Assembly (NCBI GenBank): GCA_902766095.1
Contig: CACXCN010000028.1
Span: 1 to 64,000, forward strand
Direction: 5' to 3'
DNA length: 64,000 nucleotides
Source: an uncultured Selenomonas sp.
GTDB taxonomy: Bacteria > Bacillota > Negativicutes > Selenomonadales > Selenomonadaceae
In this document: positions 1-9,038 of the stretch, piece by piece
How the letters are laid out: every line of letters starts with the position of its first letter
Numbering within the stretch: position 1 is the stretch's first letter
The notes under the pieces: generated by a model
The model's database searches: none
Seen by the model: only the letters and a program-made list of their open reading frames with translations
What the model was told of the DNA's origin: nothing
Made by a program: the position numbers and the translations under genes

Positions 1-1
1 T

Positions 2-133
2 ACTTTACAGGAACCAACATGGCTTTTCAATAGCAAATTTCAGTCAGGGGCAGGGCATTCACCCACAATCATGCCCGAAGCCTCAAAAATTTTTTTGAAA
101 AAATTCAAAGCGATAATTGACAACGTATTTTAA
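2..133 (+). CDS. Possible C-terminal end of a truncated gene
   Basis: An open frame enters from the left edge and stops with TAA at 131-133, leaving 43 residues. The piece ends in a Lys-rich amphipathic stretch and has no motif I recognise. Its base composition is less AT-rich than the glycosyltransferase genes that follow, so it may belong to a different segment. A second frame is also open from base 3 to about 95, so the choice of frame is uncertain. Sequence upstream of the window would settle whether this is a real gene end. Confidence 0.3.
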   Translation, partial: TLQEPTWLFNSKFQSGAGHSPTIMPEASKIFLKKFKAIIDNVF

Positions 134-187
134 AGAAAGCCATTGCGAAGTAGGTTCATAATAAATGTATATAAATGGGAGAAAATA

Positions 188-1264
188 ATGAGTAGAGAAA
201 AAATTGGAATATTATCGGGGAAATTTTCGATAGGTCTATTATCTCATATATATGCATTTTACGAAATGGGAAATAAGTGTAATTTTGAGTGCTATATGAT
301 TCTTGCAAATGGGTATAGGAAATTTATCGATGTAGATAATGAACGAAAAAATATCATATACATCAATCCAATTTATAAAATACATTTGCCTAAACTTGAT
401 TGCTTAATAATATATAATATATCGTATATTGATAATATCATAATAGATAAAATAAGGAAAAATAAACTCGCCAAGGTAATTTTTGTATACCATGAGCCGT
501 GGACAACATGGAAAAAAGAATTAGTTAGAGAACATACTCCTATAAATATCATAAAGGCTATAGGAAGACACTACTTGGCCAATAGAATTCTGAAGAAAGC
601 AGATGAAATATGGCTACCATCTAAGCATGCTAGAGAAATATTTACCCAATATTATGGAGAAAAGTATCAATATGCAGAAATACCTCTTATATTTTTACGA
701 GAAAAAAGTAACGGTAATGAGGACAGAAAATATTTTTCTTACATAGCTACGGTATCGTATCAAAAACGATTTAAGGAATTTTTAGATTTTATCGCATATG
801 CATCAAAGAGAAATAAACAGCTTAAATTTCTGATTGCGACAAGATCTAATATAGAGAAATATCTAACCAGAGAAATCAAACATATGATAGATGCTGGATG
901 TCTTGAAGTACATCATGGTAGAGAATTATCAATCGCAGAAATTAACTATTATTATTCTGTGACATGGTGCAACTGGTTATTATACAGATCATCTACCCAG
1001 AGCGGAGTATTTGCCAAAGCATGTATGTTAGGGACGCCATGCGTGGTATCTGATTTACCAGCATTTACTGAATATGTTAAAAATAAAGATCAAATTATCA
1101 GAATGGATGCATCTAACGAAGAAATTTATTCGAAAATCATGATGATAAAAAACAATCTTACTTGCGAGATAGAGCAAGCAAAAAAAATTTACTGCAAGAA
1201 CTTTTCAATTGATGCGAATGCGGATTTATTTAAAGAAAGGATAATAAATGTCATTAACGGATGA
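188..1264 (+). CDS. GT-B fold glycosyltransferase (family 4-like)
   Basis: A 358-residue putative cytoplasmic glycosyltransferase that would add a sugar to a lipid-linked repeat unit. The C-terminal half has the GT-B donor-site pattern: a strand after YFSYIATVSYQKRF, then a region ending GVFAKACMLGTPCVVSDLPAF, typical of Glycos_transf_1 proteins. The N-terminal acceptor domain is divergent and gives no specificity. I chose ATG 188 because GGGAG at 177-181 lies six bases upstream; a TTG start at 143 would have no such site. The gene overlaps the next one by 17 bases, so the two are probably co-transcribed. Very low G+C suggests horizontal acquisition of the cluster. Donor and acceptor sugars are unknown. 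Confidence 0.8.
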   Translation: MSREKIGILSGKFSIGLLSHIYAFYEMGNKCNFECYMILANGYRKFIDVDNERKNIIYINPIYKIHLPKLDCLIIYNISYIDNIIIDKIRKNKLAKVIFVYHEPWTTWKKELVREHTPINIIKAIGRHYLANRILKKADEIWLPSKHAREIFTQYYGEKYQYAEIPLIFLREKSNGNEDRKYFSYIATVSYQKRFKEFLDFIAYASKRNKQLKFLIATRSNIEKYLTREIKHMIDAGCLEVHHGRELSIAEINYYYSVTWCNWLLYRSSTQSGVFAKACMLGTPCVVSDLPAFTEYVKNKDQIIRMDASNEEIYSKIMMIKNNLTCEIEQAKKIYCKNFSIDANADLFKERIINVING

Positions 1265-2210
1265 TACGATATATGTAGCTTTTTCTGTAAAGGATTTGAC
1301 GGGTAATTATTGTATGTATGCAGGTGCAGCAATCAAATCATTGCTCCTACATAATTCTAATAAAAAAATCGTAATTTATATACTTAATGATGGGAAAATT
1401 ACAGATCAAAATATAAAATATTTTCATGAAATGACAAAGGGGATTAATGCAGAAATCAATTTTATTACTGTTAAAATTGATAATAAGATACGAAACATGA
1501 AAATGATAGTAGAGGGCTTCTTATCTGAGGGGGCTCTTTACAGGTTATTAATAGCAGATTATTTACCAAAATATATAAATCGTATTTTATATTTAGACTG
1601 CGATGTAATAGTTGATGGTGATATAACAGCATTATTCTCAATGCAATTAGATAAATCTGTAGCTGCAGTGAAGGATTCTGGGATAATTAAGAATTACCGT
1701 ATTATGAAAAAAAACATGGCACTGTTCAATCCTGATAGATATTTTAATTCAGGAGTCATTGTGATGAATTTGCATAAAATAAGGCAGGAACATAATCTTC
1801 TTTTAGAATGCAATGATTATCTTAATAAGTTCCCTAAAGATCCTTTTTCAGATCAATCAGCATTAAATTATGTATTCAAAAATGATTGCAAATTTATATC
1901 AGAAAAATATAATAAATTTCCAAGTAGAGAGAGCCGACCGGGAGATGCTATTATTTGGCATTTTAGTGGCGCAAACAAACCATGGAAGACAAGATTTTCC
2001 AGTATAGATAAAATATGGTGGCATAATTTACGATTGTCTCCATGGGGGAGTGATGTAAATAAGCTATTTGACCTATATTCAAAAATAGTTGATCCACTGG
2101 ATTATGCATTGCTTCATTATCCATCAGGTTCAAAAAGGAGTTTTTTTAAAAATGTTTTCAAGAGAACAATTTACGAGATCAAATTGATAGGTAATAACTA
2201 TTTCTTCTGA
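1248..2210 (+). CDS. Family 8 glycosyltransferase (LgtC/GspA-like)
   Basis: A 320-residue GT-A glycosyltransferase of family GT8, whose members use UDP-glucose or UDP-galactose with a divalent metal. The metal-binding DxD motif is in RILYLDCDVIVDGD near residue 120. Family landmarks follow in order: FNSGVIVMNL, SDQSALN and the late HFSGANKPW box, whose His completes the metal site in LgtC. The start is supported by AAAGG seven bases upstream, inside the end of the preceding gene. It is the second gene of the AT-rich capsule or O-antigen operon and probably extends the same oligosaccharide. Linkage and acceptor cannot be deduced. Confidence 0.88.
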   Translation: MSLTDDTIYVAFSVKDLTGNYCMYAGAAIKSLLLHNSNKKIVIYILNDGKITDQNIKYFHEMTKGINAEINFITVKIDNKIRNMKMIVEGFLSEGALYRLLIADYLPKYINRILYLDCDVIVDGDITALFSMQLDKSVAAVKDSGIIKNYRIMKKNMALFNPDRYFNSGVIVMNLHKIRQEHNLLLECNDYLNKFPKDPFSDQSALNYVFKNDCKFISEKYNKFPSRESRPGDAIIWHFSGANKPWKTRFSSIDKIWWHNLRLSPWGSDVNKLFDLYSKIVDPLDYALLHYPSGSKRSFFKNVFKRTIYEIKLIGNNYFF

Positions 2211-2231
2211 AAATAAAGGTGGAAATGAAAG

Positions 2232-3290
2232 ATGGTAGTTTATATCACATTTTTATTATTTTCTACCCTAATGGTCTTTATAAATAAGATTACAAGACGC
2301 TATTATTCGCTAAATAGTTTAATTTATTGGATTGGCGGAATATATTTAATTTTCATAGCTGGTTCAAGAGATGTTTCAGTCGGAATAGATACATCTAGCT
2401 ATTATTCATACTTTAATAGAGATATTCCAATTGATGAAATTGCTGAGTATTATCATTATACGGGGCAACTATTTTGGTATATGATGTATTATGTAAAGGG
2501 GTATTTAGGAGATTATAGAGTCGTTGTTTATCTAACTTCGCTTTTAAGTATTGGCTTATTATTTTATGTTGTGAAACATAAATCATATTCCCCATATTTG
2601 TCCATGGTAATCTATATGGCTTTGGGCTTTTATGCAATAGGACTAAATATTATACGCGAGTATTTAGGGATTGCAGTTTACATGCTTGCGGTTTATAATC
2701 TTGCGAATGGAAAGAAGAAAAAATTTTTACTTATAACTACAATCGCTTTTTTTATCCATCCATCGTTAATTTTAGGGTACTTGCTTTATTTTGTATATGA
2801 CAAAAAGATAAATATAAAAATTGTTACGTTATATCTTCTTTCGGGCATTACTCTTTTTATTTTTTTTAAAATCATCCTTTCAGTTGTAATAATGGCATTA
2901 TATGGAGGAGATGAAGCTATATTATCGTTGTTAGGGGAAGACGGTGGCGGAAAACTTACATTTATATTATATATATTGTTGTTATTTGTTGCTACAGTAT
3001 TGAAAAATGATATTATAAGTGTTGATAAAAATAATTTGATATATATACATATGATGTATATTGCGACAATTATTCAGTCAGCAACTTTTTTATTTCCAAT
3101 AGCCAGTCGTGCTGCCTATATATACAGTATTGCACTGATAATATTGATTCCTAATATTATTCATTCAATTAGAAATGTGTATGCTCGTGTATATTCAACG
3201 GTTCTATTAGTACTAGTTTGCTGGGGAATGTACTTTTTGAAATTTTACAATTTGCAAGGAGCTTATCCGTATAAATTCTTCTTCTTATGA
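2232..3290 (+). CDS. EpsG/Wzy-like polysaccharide polymerase
   Basis: A 352-residue integral membrane protein with about ten predicted hydrophobic segments. The signature GSRDVSVGIDTSSY, about 45 residues in, matches the EpsG family, in which an Arg and a GxDTxxY patch follow the second membrane span. EpsG and Wzy proteins are proposed to polymerise lipid-linked repeat units on the outer face of the inner membrane. With the Wzx-like flippase at 7679 this implies a Wzx/Wzy-type pathway. An AAAGGTGG-type ribosome site lies about nine bases upstream. It is the only polymerase candidate in the cluster. Confidence 0.75.
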   Translation: MVVYITFLLFSTLMVFINKITRRYYSLNSLIYWIGGIYLIFIAGSRDVSVGIDTSSYYSYFNRDIPIDEIAEYYHYTGQLFWYMMYYVKGYLGDYRVVVYLTSLLSIGLLFYVVKHKSYSPYLSMVIYMALGFYAIGLNIIREYLGIAVYMLAVYNLANGKKKKFLLITTIAFFIHPSLILGYLLYFVYDKKINIKIVTLYLLSGITLFIFFKIILSVVIMALYGGDEAILSLLGEDGGGKLTFILYILLLFVATVLKNDIISVDKNNLIYIHMMYIATIIQSATFLFPIASRAAYIYSIALIILIPNIIHSIRNVYARVYSTVLLVLVCWGMYFLKFYNLQGAYPYKFFFL

Positions 3291-3300
3291 GGTGATAATA

Positions 3301-4242
3301 ATGAATTATAGCTATAAAATAAAATTTATAGAAAATCTTGTCCCATATTTTAGGGAATTTGGCATAAAATTTTCAACTGTTTATCTTATGGATGCTATGT
3401 TAAAAAAATATTCCCATAGACATCATCATATTAGAAAATATCTGAGAAAGGATTTTGCAAATATAGATTTGGAAAATGATATACCTGAATGTAAATTGGC
3501 CGATGATTTTAATATATGGGTACTATGGTGGCAAGGAGAAGAGAAAATACCACCAATTATTAAAATTTGCTATACATATTTAATAAACCACTGTAAAGGA
3601 TATGAGGTTAATCTTATTACTAAATATAATTATGACACCTATATAGATTTACCTTCAAATATTCTGAAGAAATTTAAAAATGGAAACATGACGATAACAG
3701 ATTTTTCTGATATATGCAGATTAGCATTGTTAGATAAATATGGTGGATTATGGATTGATAGTACGGTTTTACTCACGGATGATATTATAAAATATCCATT
3801 GATTTATACTGAAAGATTTTTTTCTTTGAAATTTGCTCAAATGGATACATCTTTTTTTGAGGTTTCTTATGGAAGATGGTCCGTTTATTTGATGGGAAGC
3901 GCTTATATACATTATCCATTATATAATTTGGCACTTCGTATTTATTACAAATACTGGAATGAGCATGATATTGCAATAGACTATTTCTTAACCGACTTTA
4001 TTTTTGATTATTTGTATGAACATAGCAATATGATTAAAGAAGATATTGATCATTTGCCAATTAATAATAAAAATCATTTGGAATTAGCACACATTATGGA
4101 AAATAAATACAATGAAACTTTTTATGAAAAATTGTTATCCGATTGTATTTTTCATAAACTTACTAGAAAACAGTCATGGGATTTTACAAATCAGGATACA
4201 TTTTTGGGCCATATAATAAAAGATATGCCTAATGAAAAATAA
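3301..4242 (+). CDS. Capsular polysaccharide synthesis glycosyltransferase (Caps_synth/GT32-like)
   Basis: A 313-residue protein of the capsular polysaccharide synthesis glycosyltransferase group. The key region near residues 140-160 reads DFSDICRLALLDKYGGLWID, the DxD-containing sugar-nucleotide and metal site of GT32/OCH1-like enzymes. Upstream, the IWVLWWQGEE segment is also typical (WxxWWQG). ATG 3301 is preferred over an in-frame GTG at 3292, because GAGGTG at 3289-3294 is correctly spaced for 3301 and would overlap the GTG. The ribosome site overlaps the stop codon of the polymerase gene, indicating coupling. Sugar specificity is unknown. Confidence 0.82.
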   Translation: MNYSYKIKFIENLVPYFREFGIKFSTVYLMDAMLKKYSHRHHHIRKYLRKDFANIDLENDIPECKLADDFNIWVLWWQGEEKIPPIIKICYTYLINHCKGYEVNLITKYNYDTYIDLPSNILKKFKNGNMTITDFSDICRLALLDKYGGLWIDSTVLLTDDIIKYPLIYTERFFSLKFAQMDTSFFEVSYGRWSVYLMGSAYIHYPLYNLALRIYYKYWNEHDIAIDYFLTDFIFDYLYEHSNMIKEDIDHLPINNKNHLELAHIMENKYNETFYEKLLSDCIFHKLTRKQSWDFTNQDTFLGHIIKDMPNEK

Positions 4243-4260
4243 TATATGGAAGGATATAAT

Positions 4261-5418
4261 ATGGAAAAAAAGATAGTAGTTGTTCATTTTTACGATGTGT
4301 TAGCATACCCACCAGTAATAAATTTAGTAGATTGCTTGTTAGCAAATAATCAATATGTTACGCTTATATGCTTTAACGGAGACAGTTTGCCAGGCAGGAT
4401 TTTAAATCATAAAAGATTTCGACTTGTAAATCTAAAGAATTTAAAGAATGAAAATATATTTGATTCTTTTAAAATAAAAAAATATCTTGTGACTACAGGT
4501 AGAAAATTAGTAGCAAAGGAAATGGAACATTCAGATATATTGTGGACTACTACGGACTATACTGTACGTTGGCTTGGTAAAATGGTTTTTAAATATAAGC
4601 ATATTATGCAGTTGATGGAACTTATAAGATATTATCCGATAATTCCTAAAATAATGAAATACTGTAAGTTTAAGTATCCAATACAAAAAGTTGCTCAAAA
4701 TGCGAAAAAAGTAGTTGTGCCTGAAATAAATAGAGCTTATATACAAAAAACATGGTGGAATTTAAACAGTGTACCATCTGTGTTACCTAATAAACCATAT
4801 TATTTTCCTTTAGAAGAACAAGTACACGATGATAATATACAAGAAAAAATAGAATTAATTAAAAAAGATAAACGAAAAAAAATTTTGTATAGTGGTGGCA
4901 TGTGGGGTGATAGAGACTTTTCTCAATTAATAGAAAGCATGAGTATTATTGGGAGTGAATATTCTTTATATTTTATGGGAATACTGCCAGAATCTTATAA
5001 GGATAAGTTTTATTCTATGATTGAAGGAAAAAATAATATAATTTATCTTGGATTATTTCCGGCTCCTCTTCATTTGCTATTATATAAATATGCCGATATT
5101 GGTGTACTACCATATAAAGCAGGAAAGTTTGATGACATAACATATCTATCAGAGCTTAATGCGCTCTATTGCGCACCAAATAAGTTGTTTGAGTATGCCG
5201 GCGCAGGACTTCCGATGATAGGTACAGATGTCTTGGGATTGCGTATGGCATTTGAAAAATATAATATTGGAGTATGTTGTTCAAAATTATCAGGTGAAGA
5301 ACTAAAAAATGGAATAATCTATATTGAACATAATTACTTAGAGATGAAAGAAAATTGCAGAAAATTTTATGATAGCGTGGATCTAGATAAAATAGTTATG
5401 GATGTCATCGATATTTGA
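4261..5418 (+). CDS. GT-B glycosyltransferase (group 1/GT4 family)
   Basis: A 385-residue GT-B glycosyltransferase. It opens with a Rossmann strand (KKIVVVHFYDV). The donor domain starts near KILYSGGMWGDRDF and continues through YLGLFPAPL and the family-typical CAPNKLFEYAGAGLPMIGTD, where the K-E pair contacts the donor phosphate and ribose in GT4 enzymes. ATG 4261 has GGAAGG about seven bases upstream; an in-frame ATG at 4246 has no site. It lies 18 bases after the preceding gene and is the last member of the first AT-rich operon block before a 1-kb gap. Confidence 0.83.
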   Translation: MEKKIVVVHFYDVLAYPPVINLVDCLLANNQYVTLICFNGDSLPGRILNHKRFRLVNLKNLKNENIFDSFKIKKYLVTTGRKLVAKEMEHSDILWTTTDYTVRWLGKMVFKYKHIMQLMELIRYYPIIPKIMKYCKFKYPIQKVAQNAKKVVVPEINRAYIQKTWWNLNSVPSVLPNKPYYFPLEEQVHDDNIQEKIELIKKDKRKKILYSGGMWGDRDFSQLIESMSIIGSEYSLYFMGILPESYKDKFYSMIEGKNNIIYLGLFPAPLHLLLYKYADIGVLPYKAGKFDDITYLSELNALYCAPNKLFEYAGAGLPMIGTDVLGLRMAFEKYNIGVCCSKLSGEELKNGIIYIEHNYLEMKENCRKFYDSVDLDKIVMDVIDI

Positions 5419-5641
5419 TGAGATTGTTAAAGTAAATGCGTAAATCTATATAGGGATAATGGCATTTATGAAATATAATTTCACCATCAGTACTATAAAA
5501 TTGGATTTATGCCTCGAACTTCTAGTCTAGATATTTTTACCATTGCTAATGCAGTCTTTCGTCCGGGAGCCATAGGCTACGCGCGTGGAAATCTCTCAAA
5601 TAGAATGTTTCGTTATTACAATCTTTCAGCATAACTAGCAT

Positions 5642-5668
5642 ATTAAAAAGATTGCAGCTTTTGCTGCG
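5642..5668 (-). terminator. Rho-independent terminator of the DUF1659/DUF2922 unit
   Basis: Read on the minus strand, GCAGC-AAAA-GCTGC (5654-5667) is followed by AATCTTTTTAAT. The short G+C-rich stem with a T-rich tail fits a simple intrinsic terminator and lies about 100 bases beyond the end of the DUF2922-like frame. Confidence 0.55.
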
Positions 5669-5765
5669 GCCCTCTGAGAAGTCAGATAGAGAAAACCCAT
5701 CATGCATGCCTGGTGTTATCGCCGTTGCGTATAGCTTTTGTAGGAAACGTCCAGACGAGGTATCA

Positions 5766-5894
5766 TCAGGCGATTTCGGCGTCGTCCATCGACTCAGTGT
5801 AGACACGATCTATGACCATGGGATAGGCGAATTTGCTGATGAGGAACTTCTTGTCGTTCGACATTTCGAATTCGATTTTCAGAGTCTTAGTCAT
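5766..5894 (-). pseudogene. Truncated DUF2922-like small protein
   Basis: A 42-residue minus-strand frame starts MTKTLKIEFEMSNDKKF, which resembles the N-terminus of DUF2922 proteins, normally about 70-75 residues and of unknown function. A GAAAG-type ribosome site lies upstream. The second half (ending MDDAEIA) no longer matches the family as I know it, and the frame stops early at two adjacent TGA codons. I see no convincing continuation in the other frames. It follows the DUF1659-like frame by about 120 bases, the usual order of this gene pair. I infer a decayed copy, though a short variant cannot be excluded. Confidence 0.45.
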
Positions 5895-6013
5895 GTTCAT
5901 TCATTCTTTCTGCTGATGCTTCCTTGCGGTTGACTGCTCTAGGCCTTCCTTGGCCAGAGATATCATAGGTGGTTGCTACGTGGCTTTTCCTGACCTGCCG
6001 GGACAGCCTTTGC

Positions 6014-6238
6014 TTAGGCGGCAGTGGCTGCGAGTGCAACGGCATTCGTGCGGGAGACGCTGGCGAGCGGATAGTCCTGCAGGCCGGCCAGACTCTGAGC
6101 GAAGGCATATACGTTGTCATCGCTGGCTGCGGGATTGATGTGTTGGATGGTGCGACAGACCGTGGTTTGCTTGCAGCCGCCATCCGTTGACATAAATTTC
6201 CGATTGAGCTTGCTGGTTTCATTATTGCATGTTGCCGT
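6014..6238 (-). pseudogene. DUF1659-like gene with lost start codon
   Basis: The minus strand holds an uninterrupted 74-codon frame ending in TAA. Its last 40 residues are strongly DUF1659-like (NPAASDDNVYAFAQSLAGLQ, then SVSRTNAVALAA), and the earlier KFMSTDGGCKQTT fits the first part of the family. The length equals the usual 70-75 residues. The codon where Met is expected is ACG, and no good Shine-Dalgarno sequence precedes it. The N-terminal third also looks altered. I therefore call it a recently inactivated gene. Translation from the internal ATG at codon 16 would lose the first strand. Function of the family is unknown. Confidence 0.6.
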
Positions 6239-6497
6239 TTTTTCATGGCTGTCCAGAGATTCTTTCTTTGCTCGGCGGCGGTTACACTTATATACATGCG
6301 TTTTCGAGGGCTTTTTATCGGGGAAAAAATTTCAGTGATGAATATGCTATCAGGGGAAATTATATGTGAGAGCAGCGAGATGATGTTAGAAAAATGAACG
6401 ATGGACAGATGCTTCAACTAGGGGAATATATTCTAAAACATTGCACATCAGCAGACGTTTAGGCGTGAGTGAACAGTTGCATAATGAGGCAGAAACA

Positions 6498-7658
6498 ATG
6501 GATGTTAAAGACAATTTTCTTTATATAGTATTACGTGTATCAAATTGGTTTACAAACAGAATTATAGATTCATTTTTTAAAGTATATAACAAGAATAAGA
6601 CTCCACTTATAGAACGTTTTTTCGCCAAATTTTTTAAAGCAATAAATTTTCTTTCTAGCCCTTATCGTAGATTGTTTAGATATTATATCTATGACATAGC
6701 TGATGAAATAGTTGATGAGGAATATCTTGAGGATGATATAGGCATAGTTATTCAGGGACCTTTGGCAAAAGAAATGACATTAATTACAGCGCTTAGATAT
6801 AGACGGTTATGCCCATATGCTCCTATCGTTATATCGACATGGAAACAGGATGCGTTATTGTCAGAATCATTTAAGCAAATATGCACGGATAACAACATAG
6901 ACATAGTTACAAGTATATTTCCAGATCAACGAATAAAATGGAACCTGAATTTACAAGTTACCACTTCTCATAATGGCGTTGAATATATTTGCAGAAAATA
7001 TACTAAGCTGAAATATATTTTGAAATGTCGTACTGACCAAATTATTTTACGCCGTGATTTTCCATTTATATTGAAAAATGCTCTAGAAATGTTTCCTCCT
7101 ATAGGTGATGCAGTAACTAGCAGAGTGGTTTTTTTAGGAGCAAGGAATTCATATAAATATACCCCATTTGATTTATCAGATTTTTTAATTTTTGGTGAAA
7201 AAACATATGTAAGGATGATGTACGATATACCTAAATTGGATATCAAAGAAAGACATGAAAAAATATTGTTAGACGTGAAGAATAAAATAAATGCGTATGA
7301 AAAAAATAATATTCGCGCTGTAAATATGTATGATAAAGAGAAAATAAAACAGTGGAGCAGGTTGAGCGCTACTTTTGATTTTCCAGAGATATATTTGGCA
7401 CGCAATTTTTATAATAAAATTGCAGGTGATATTATAGCAGAAAGAAATATCCAAACATATTGGTCATTTTTGAAAAGGTATGCTATTATCATCGATAGCA
7501 ACCTTTTAATGATGTATTGGCCAAAATATTTTGAAGGCTATAGGATTTTTAGCGCTTATATTCCTAATACTGGAGAATGTGGGGGCCTAGATTATGCAAC
7601 ATGGCTAGATATATATTTGCATTATGATGAAGCAACCGGATTAATAAGTGATTATTAA
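6498..7658 (+). CDS. WavE-family LPS/polysaccharide biosynthesis protein
   Basis: A 386-residue protein resembling WavE, a Vibrio cholerae LPS-core biosynthesis protein of unknown biochemical activity that is usually taken to be a glycosyltransferase. The signature DIGIVIQGPL, followed 40 residues later by APIVISTWKQD, is the conserved entry of this family. Further on, KYILKCRTDQIILRRDF carries the conserved RTDQ box. An N-terminal stretch of about 70 residues precedes the domain. ATG 6498 follows TGAGG with nine-base spacing; the in-frame TTG at 6441 has no site. Strongly AT-rich like the upstream operon, but separated from it by the decayed DUF1659 segment. Confidence 0.8.
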   Translation: MDVKDNFLYIVLRVSNWFTNRIIDSFFKVYNKNKTPLIERFFAKFFKAINFLSSPYRRLFRYYIYDIADEIVDEEYLEDDIGIVIQGPLAKEMTLITALRYRRLCPYAPIVISTWKQDALLSESFKQICTDNNIDIVTSIFPDQRIKWNLNLQVTTSHNGVEYICRKYTKLKYILKCRTDQIILRRDFPFILKNALEMFPPIGDAVTSRVVFLGARNSYKYTPFDLSDFLIFGEKTYVRMMYDIPKLDIKERHEKILLDVKNKINAYEKNNIRAVNMYDKEKIKQWSRLSATFDFPEIYLARNFYNKIAGDIIAERNIQTYWSFLKRYAIIIDSNLLMMYWPKYFEGYRIFSAYIPNTGECGGLDYATWLDIYLHYDEATGLISDY

Positions 7659-7678
7659 GAGAGTGGAGAGGGTATCAA

Positions 7679-8944
7679 ATGCAATCTGAGCGTAAGACCA
7701 TTCTGGAGAGCCTAGTGTCATTGTTCAGTATCAGGTCTCTAGATTATATACTGGCGTTCATCACCTTCCCCTTTCTGACACATATGTTGGGGGTAGAAAG
7801 ATATGGCGCTATAGGATTTGCTCAGAGTCTGGTGCAGTATTTCGTCCTGATTGTATCGTATGGGTTCAATCTCACTGCCCCACGCGATATAGCGATGAAT
7901 GCTAGTCGCGATGAGCGTGGAAATCTTTTCGTAGCCATATTTGGTGCCAAGGTAGTTCTCTTTTTTGTTTCAAGTGTTGTTTATTGGGGAATAGTGATTT
8001 TGGTGCCTTTTTTTCGTGTAGACTGGTCGATATATGCTGCCGTTTATATGATGATGCTGGGAGAGGTGCTTTTTCCGGTCTGGTTTTTCCAAGGCATTGA
8101 GAAAATGCGCTACATTACTTATTCTACTATAATCGCACGCATCATTACGGTTTCGGCCTTGTTGCTAGTGGTGCGCGGCCCAGAAGATGCATTTTGGGCA
8201 GCACTGTTTCAATCTCTGACAACGGTGATGGCTGGGGCGGTATCATTGGTTATCATCGGGAGAAACTATCGCTATGTCTTGCAAAGACCTTCGTGGAAGA
8301 GAATATGGCAACAATTGCATGATGGGTGGCAGATTTTCTTCTCCCAGATTGCAGTGAATCTATATACCGGCAGTAATGTTTTCTTCCTGGGGCTACTGAC
8401 GAATAATACAGTCGTGGGCTATTTTACAGCCGCACAAAAACTGATGCTTGCAGCGAAAAGCATTGTAGATACGACAGCAAGTGCTATTTTTCCTCATACC
8501 AGTAAATTATTGGCAGAATCAGAGGAGAAAGCACATGCATTTCTGCAGGTATGGTTCCGTAGGTTATTTGCTATAGGATTTGTACTATCTTTTGTTGGCT
8601 GTGTAGCTGCTGGTCCTATTGTGCGGATTTTGGTTGGTGATGGGTTCGATGAGTCGATTACAGTCCTCAGGATTTTTGTCTGGATACCGCTTATTGTGAC
8701 ATTCACTCAGATTTATCTGATTCACACGTTGATACCGCATGGATGGACAGCCGAATATACTCGTATCGTCACGGTGTCAGCTATAGTGAATATGGTCATC
8801 ATATTCCCCTTGATATTGTTGGCGCAGGCTGAGGGCGTAGCTGTAGCTATGGTGATTACAGAGCTGTATGTAGCCTTGGCGTCAATAAGAGCGGTGAATC
8901 GTCGGGGCATATATTATTGGCCGGGATTGTTGCGGAGAAGATAG
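7679..8944 (+). CDS. Wzx-type oligosaccharide flippase
   Basis: A 421-residue polytopic membrane protein of the polysaccharide transporter (MOP/MATE-like) superfamily, expected to flip undecaprenyl-linked repeat units across the inner membrane. The N-terminus (LVSLFSIRSLDYILAFITFP, then LTHMLGVERYG) and the FNLTAPRDIA box are typical of RfbX/Wzx proteins, and about twelve hydrophobic spans fit. GGAGAGGG at 7665-7672 supports the ATG. Its G+C is clearly higher than that of the genes before it, so it marks the transition from the AT-rich block to the chromosomal-composition module downstream. Confidence 0.87.
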   Translation: MQSERKTILESLVSLFSIRSLDYILAFITFPFLTHMLGVERYGAIGFAQSLVQYFVLIVSYGFNLTAPRDIAMNASRDERGNLFVAIFGAKVVLFFVSSVVYWGIVILVPFFRVDWSIYAAVYMMMLGEVLFPVWFFQGIEKMRYITYSTIIARIITVSALLLVVRGPEDAFWAALFQSLTTVMAGAVSLVIIGRNYRYVLQRPSWKRIWQQLHDGWQIFFSQIAVNLYTGSNVFFLGLLTNNTVVGYFTAAQKLMLAAKSIVDTTASAIFPHTSKLLAESEEKAHAFLQVWFRRLFAIGFVLSFVGCVAAGPIVRILVGDGFDESITVLRIFVWIPLIVTFTQIYLIHTLIPHGWTAEYTRIVTVSAIVNMVIIFPLILLAQAEGVAVAMVITELYVALASIRAVNRRGIYYWPGLLRRR

Positions 8945-9038
8945 GTAATTATTGAAGATGAAATGGATAATCATCATATGAGGAGGGATGTCGTTTGTTA
9001 CGAGTTTTACTGATGGGATAATACAAGGAGGATGCTAT

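Larger units (their letters stand above)
5419..6497. other. 1.1-kb gap with decayed minus-strand genes inside the glycan cluster
   Basis: No intact gene is supported here. The first 100 bases are AT-rich like the glycosyltransferase genes, then G+C rises sharply to near the chromosomal level. On the minus strand I find a DUF1659-like reading frame, a shortened DUF2922-like frame and a stem-loop with a T tract, in the order expected of one small transcription unit. Longer open frames on either strand here do not resemble proteins. The last 150 bases turn AT-rich again before the WavE-family gene. The segment looks like an insertion of ancestral chromosome between two imported blocks, or a recombination scar. 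Confidence 0.6.

Noticed and set aside
5887-6417. A 176-codon minus-strand frame covering the DUF1659 region
   Set aside because: It is out of frame with the clear DUF1659 sequence and has a Ser/Pro/Arg-rich translation typical of a wrong frame.
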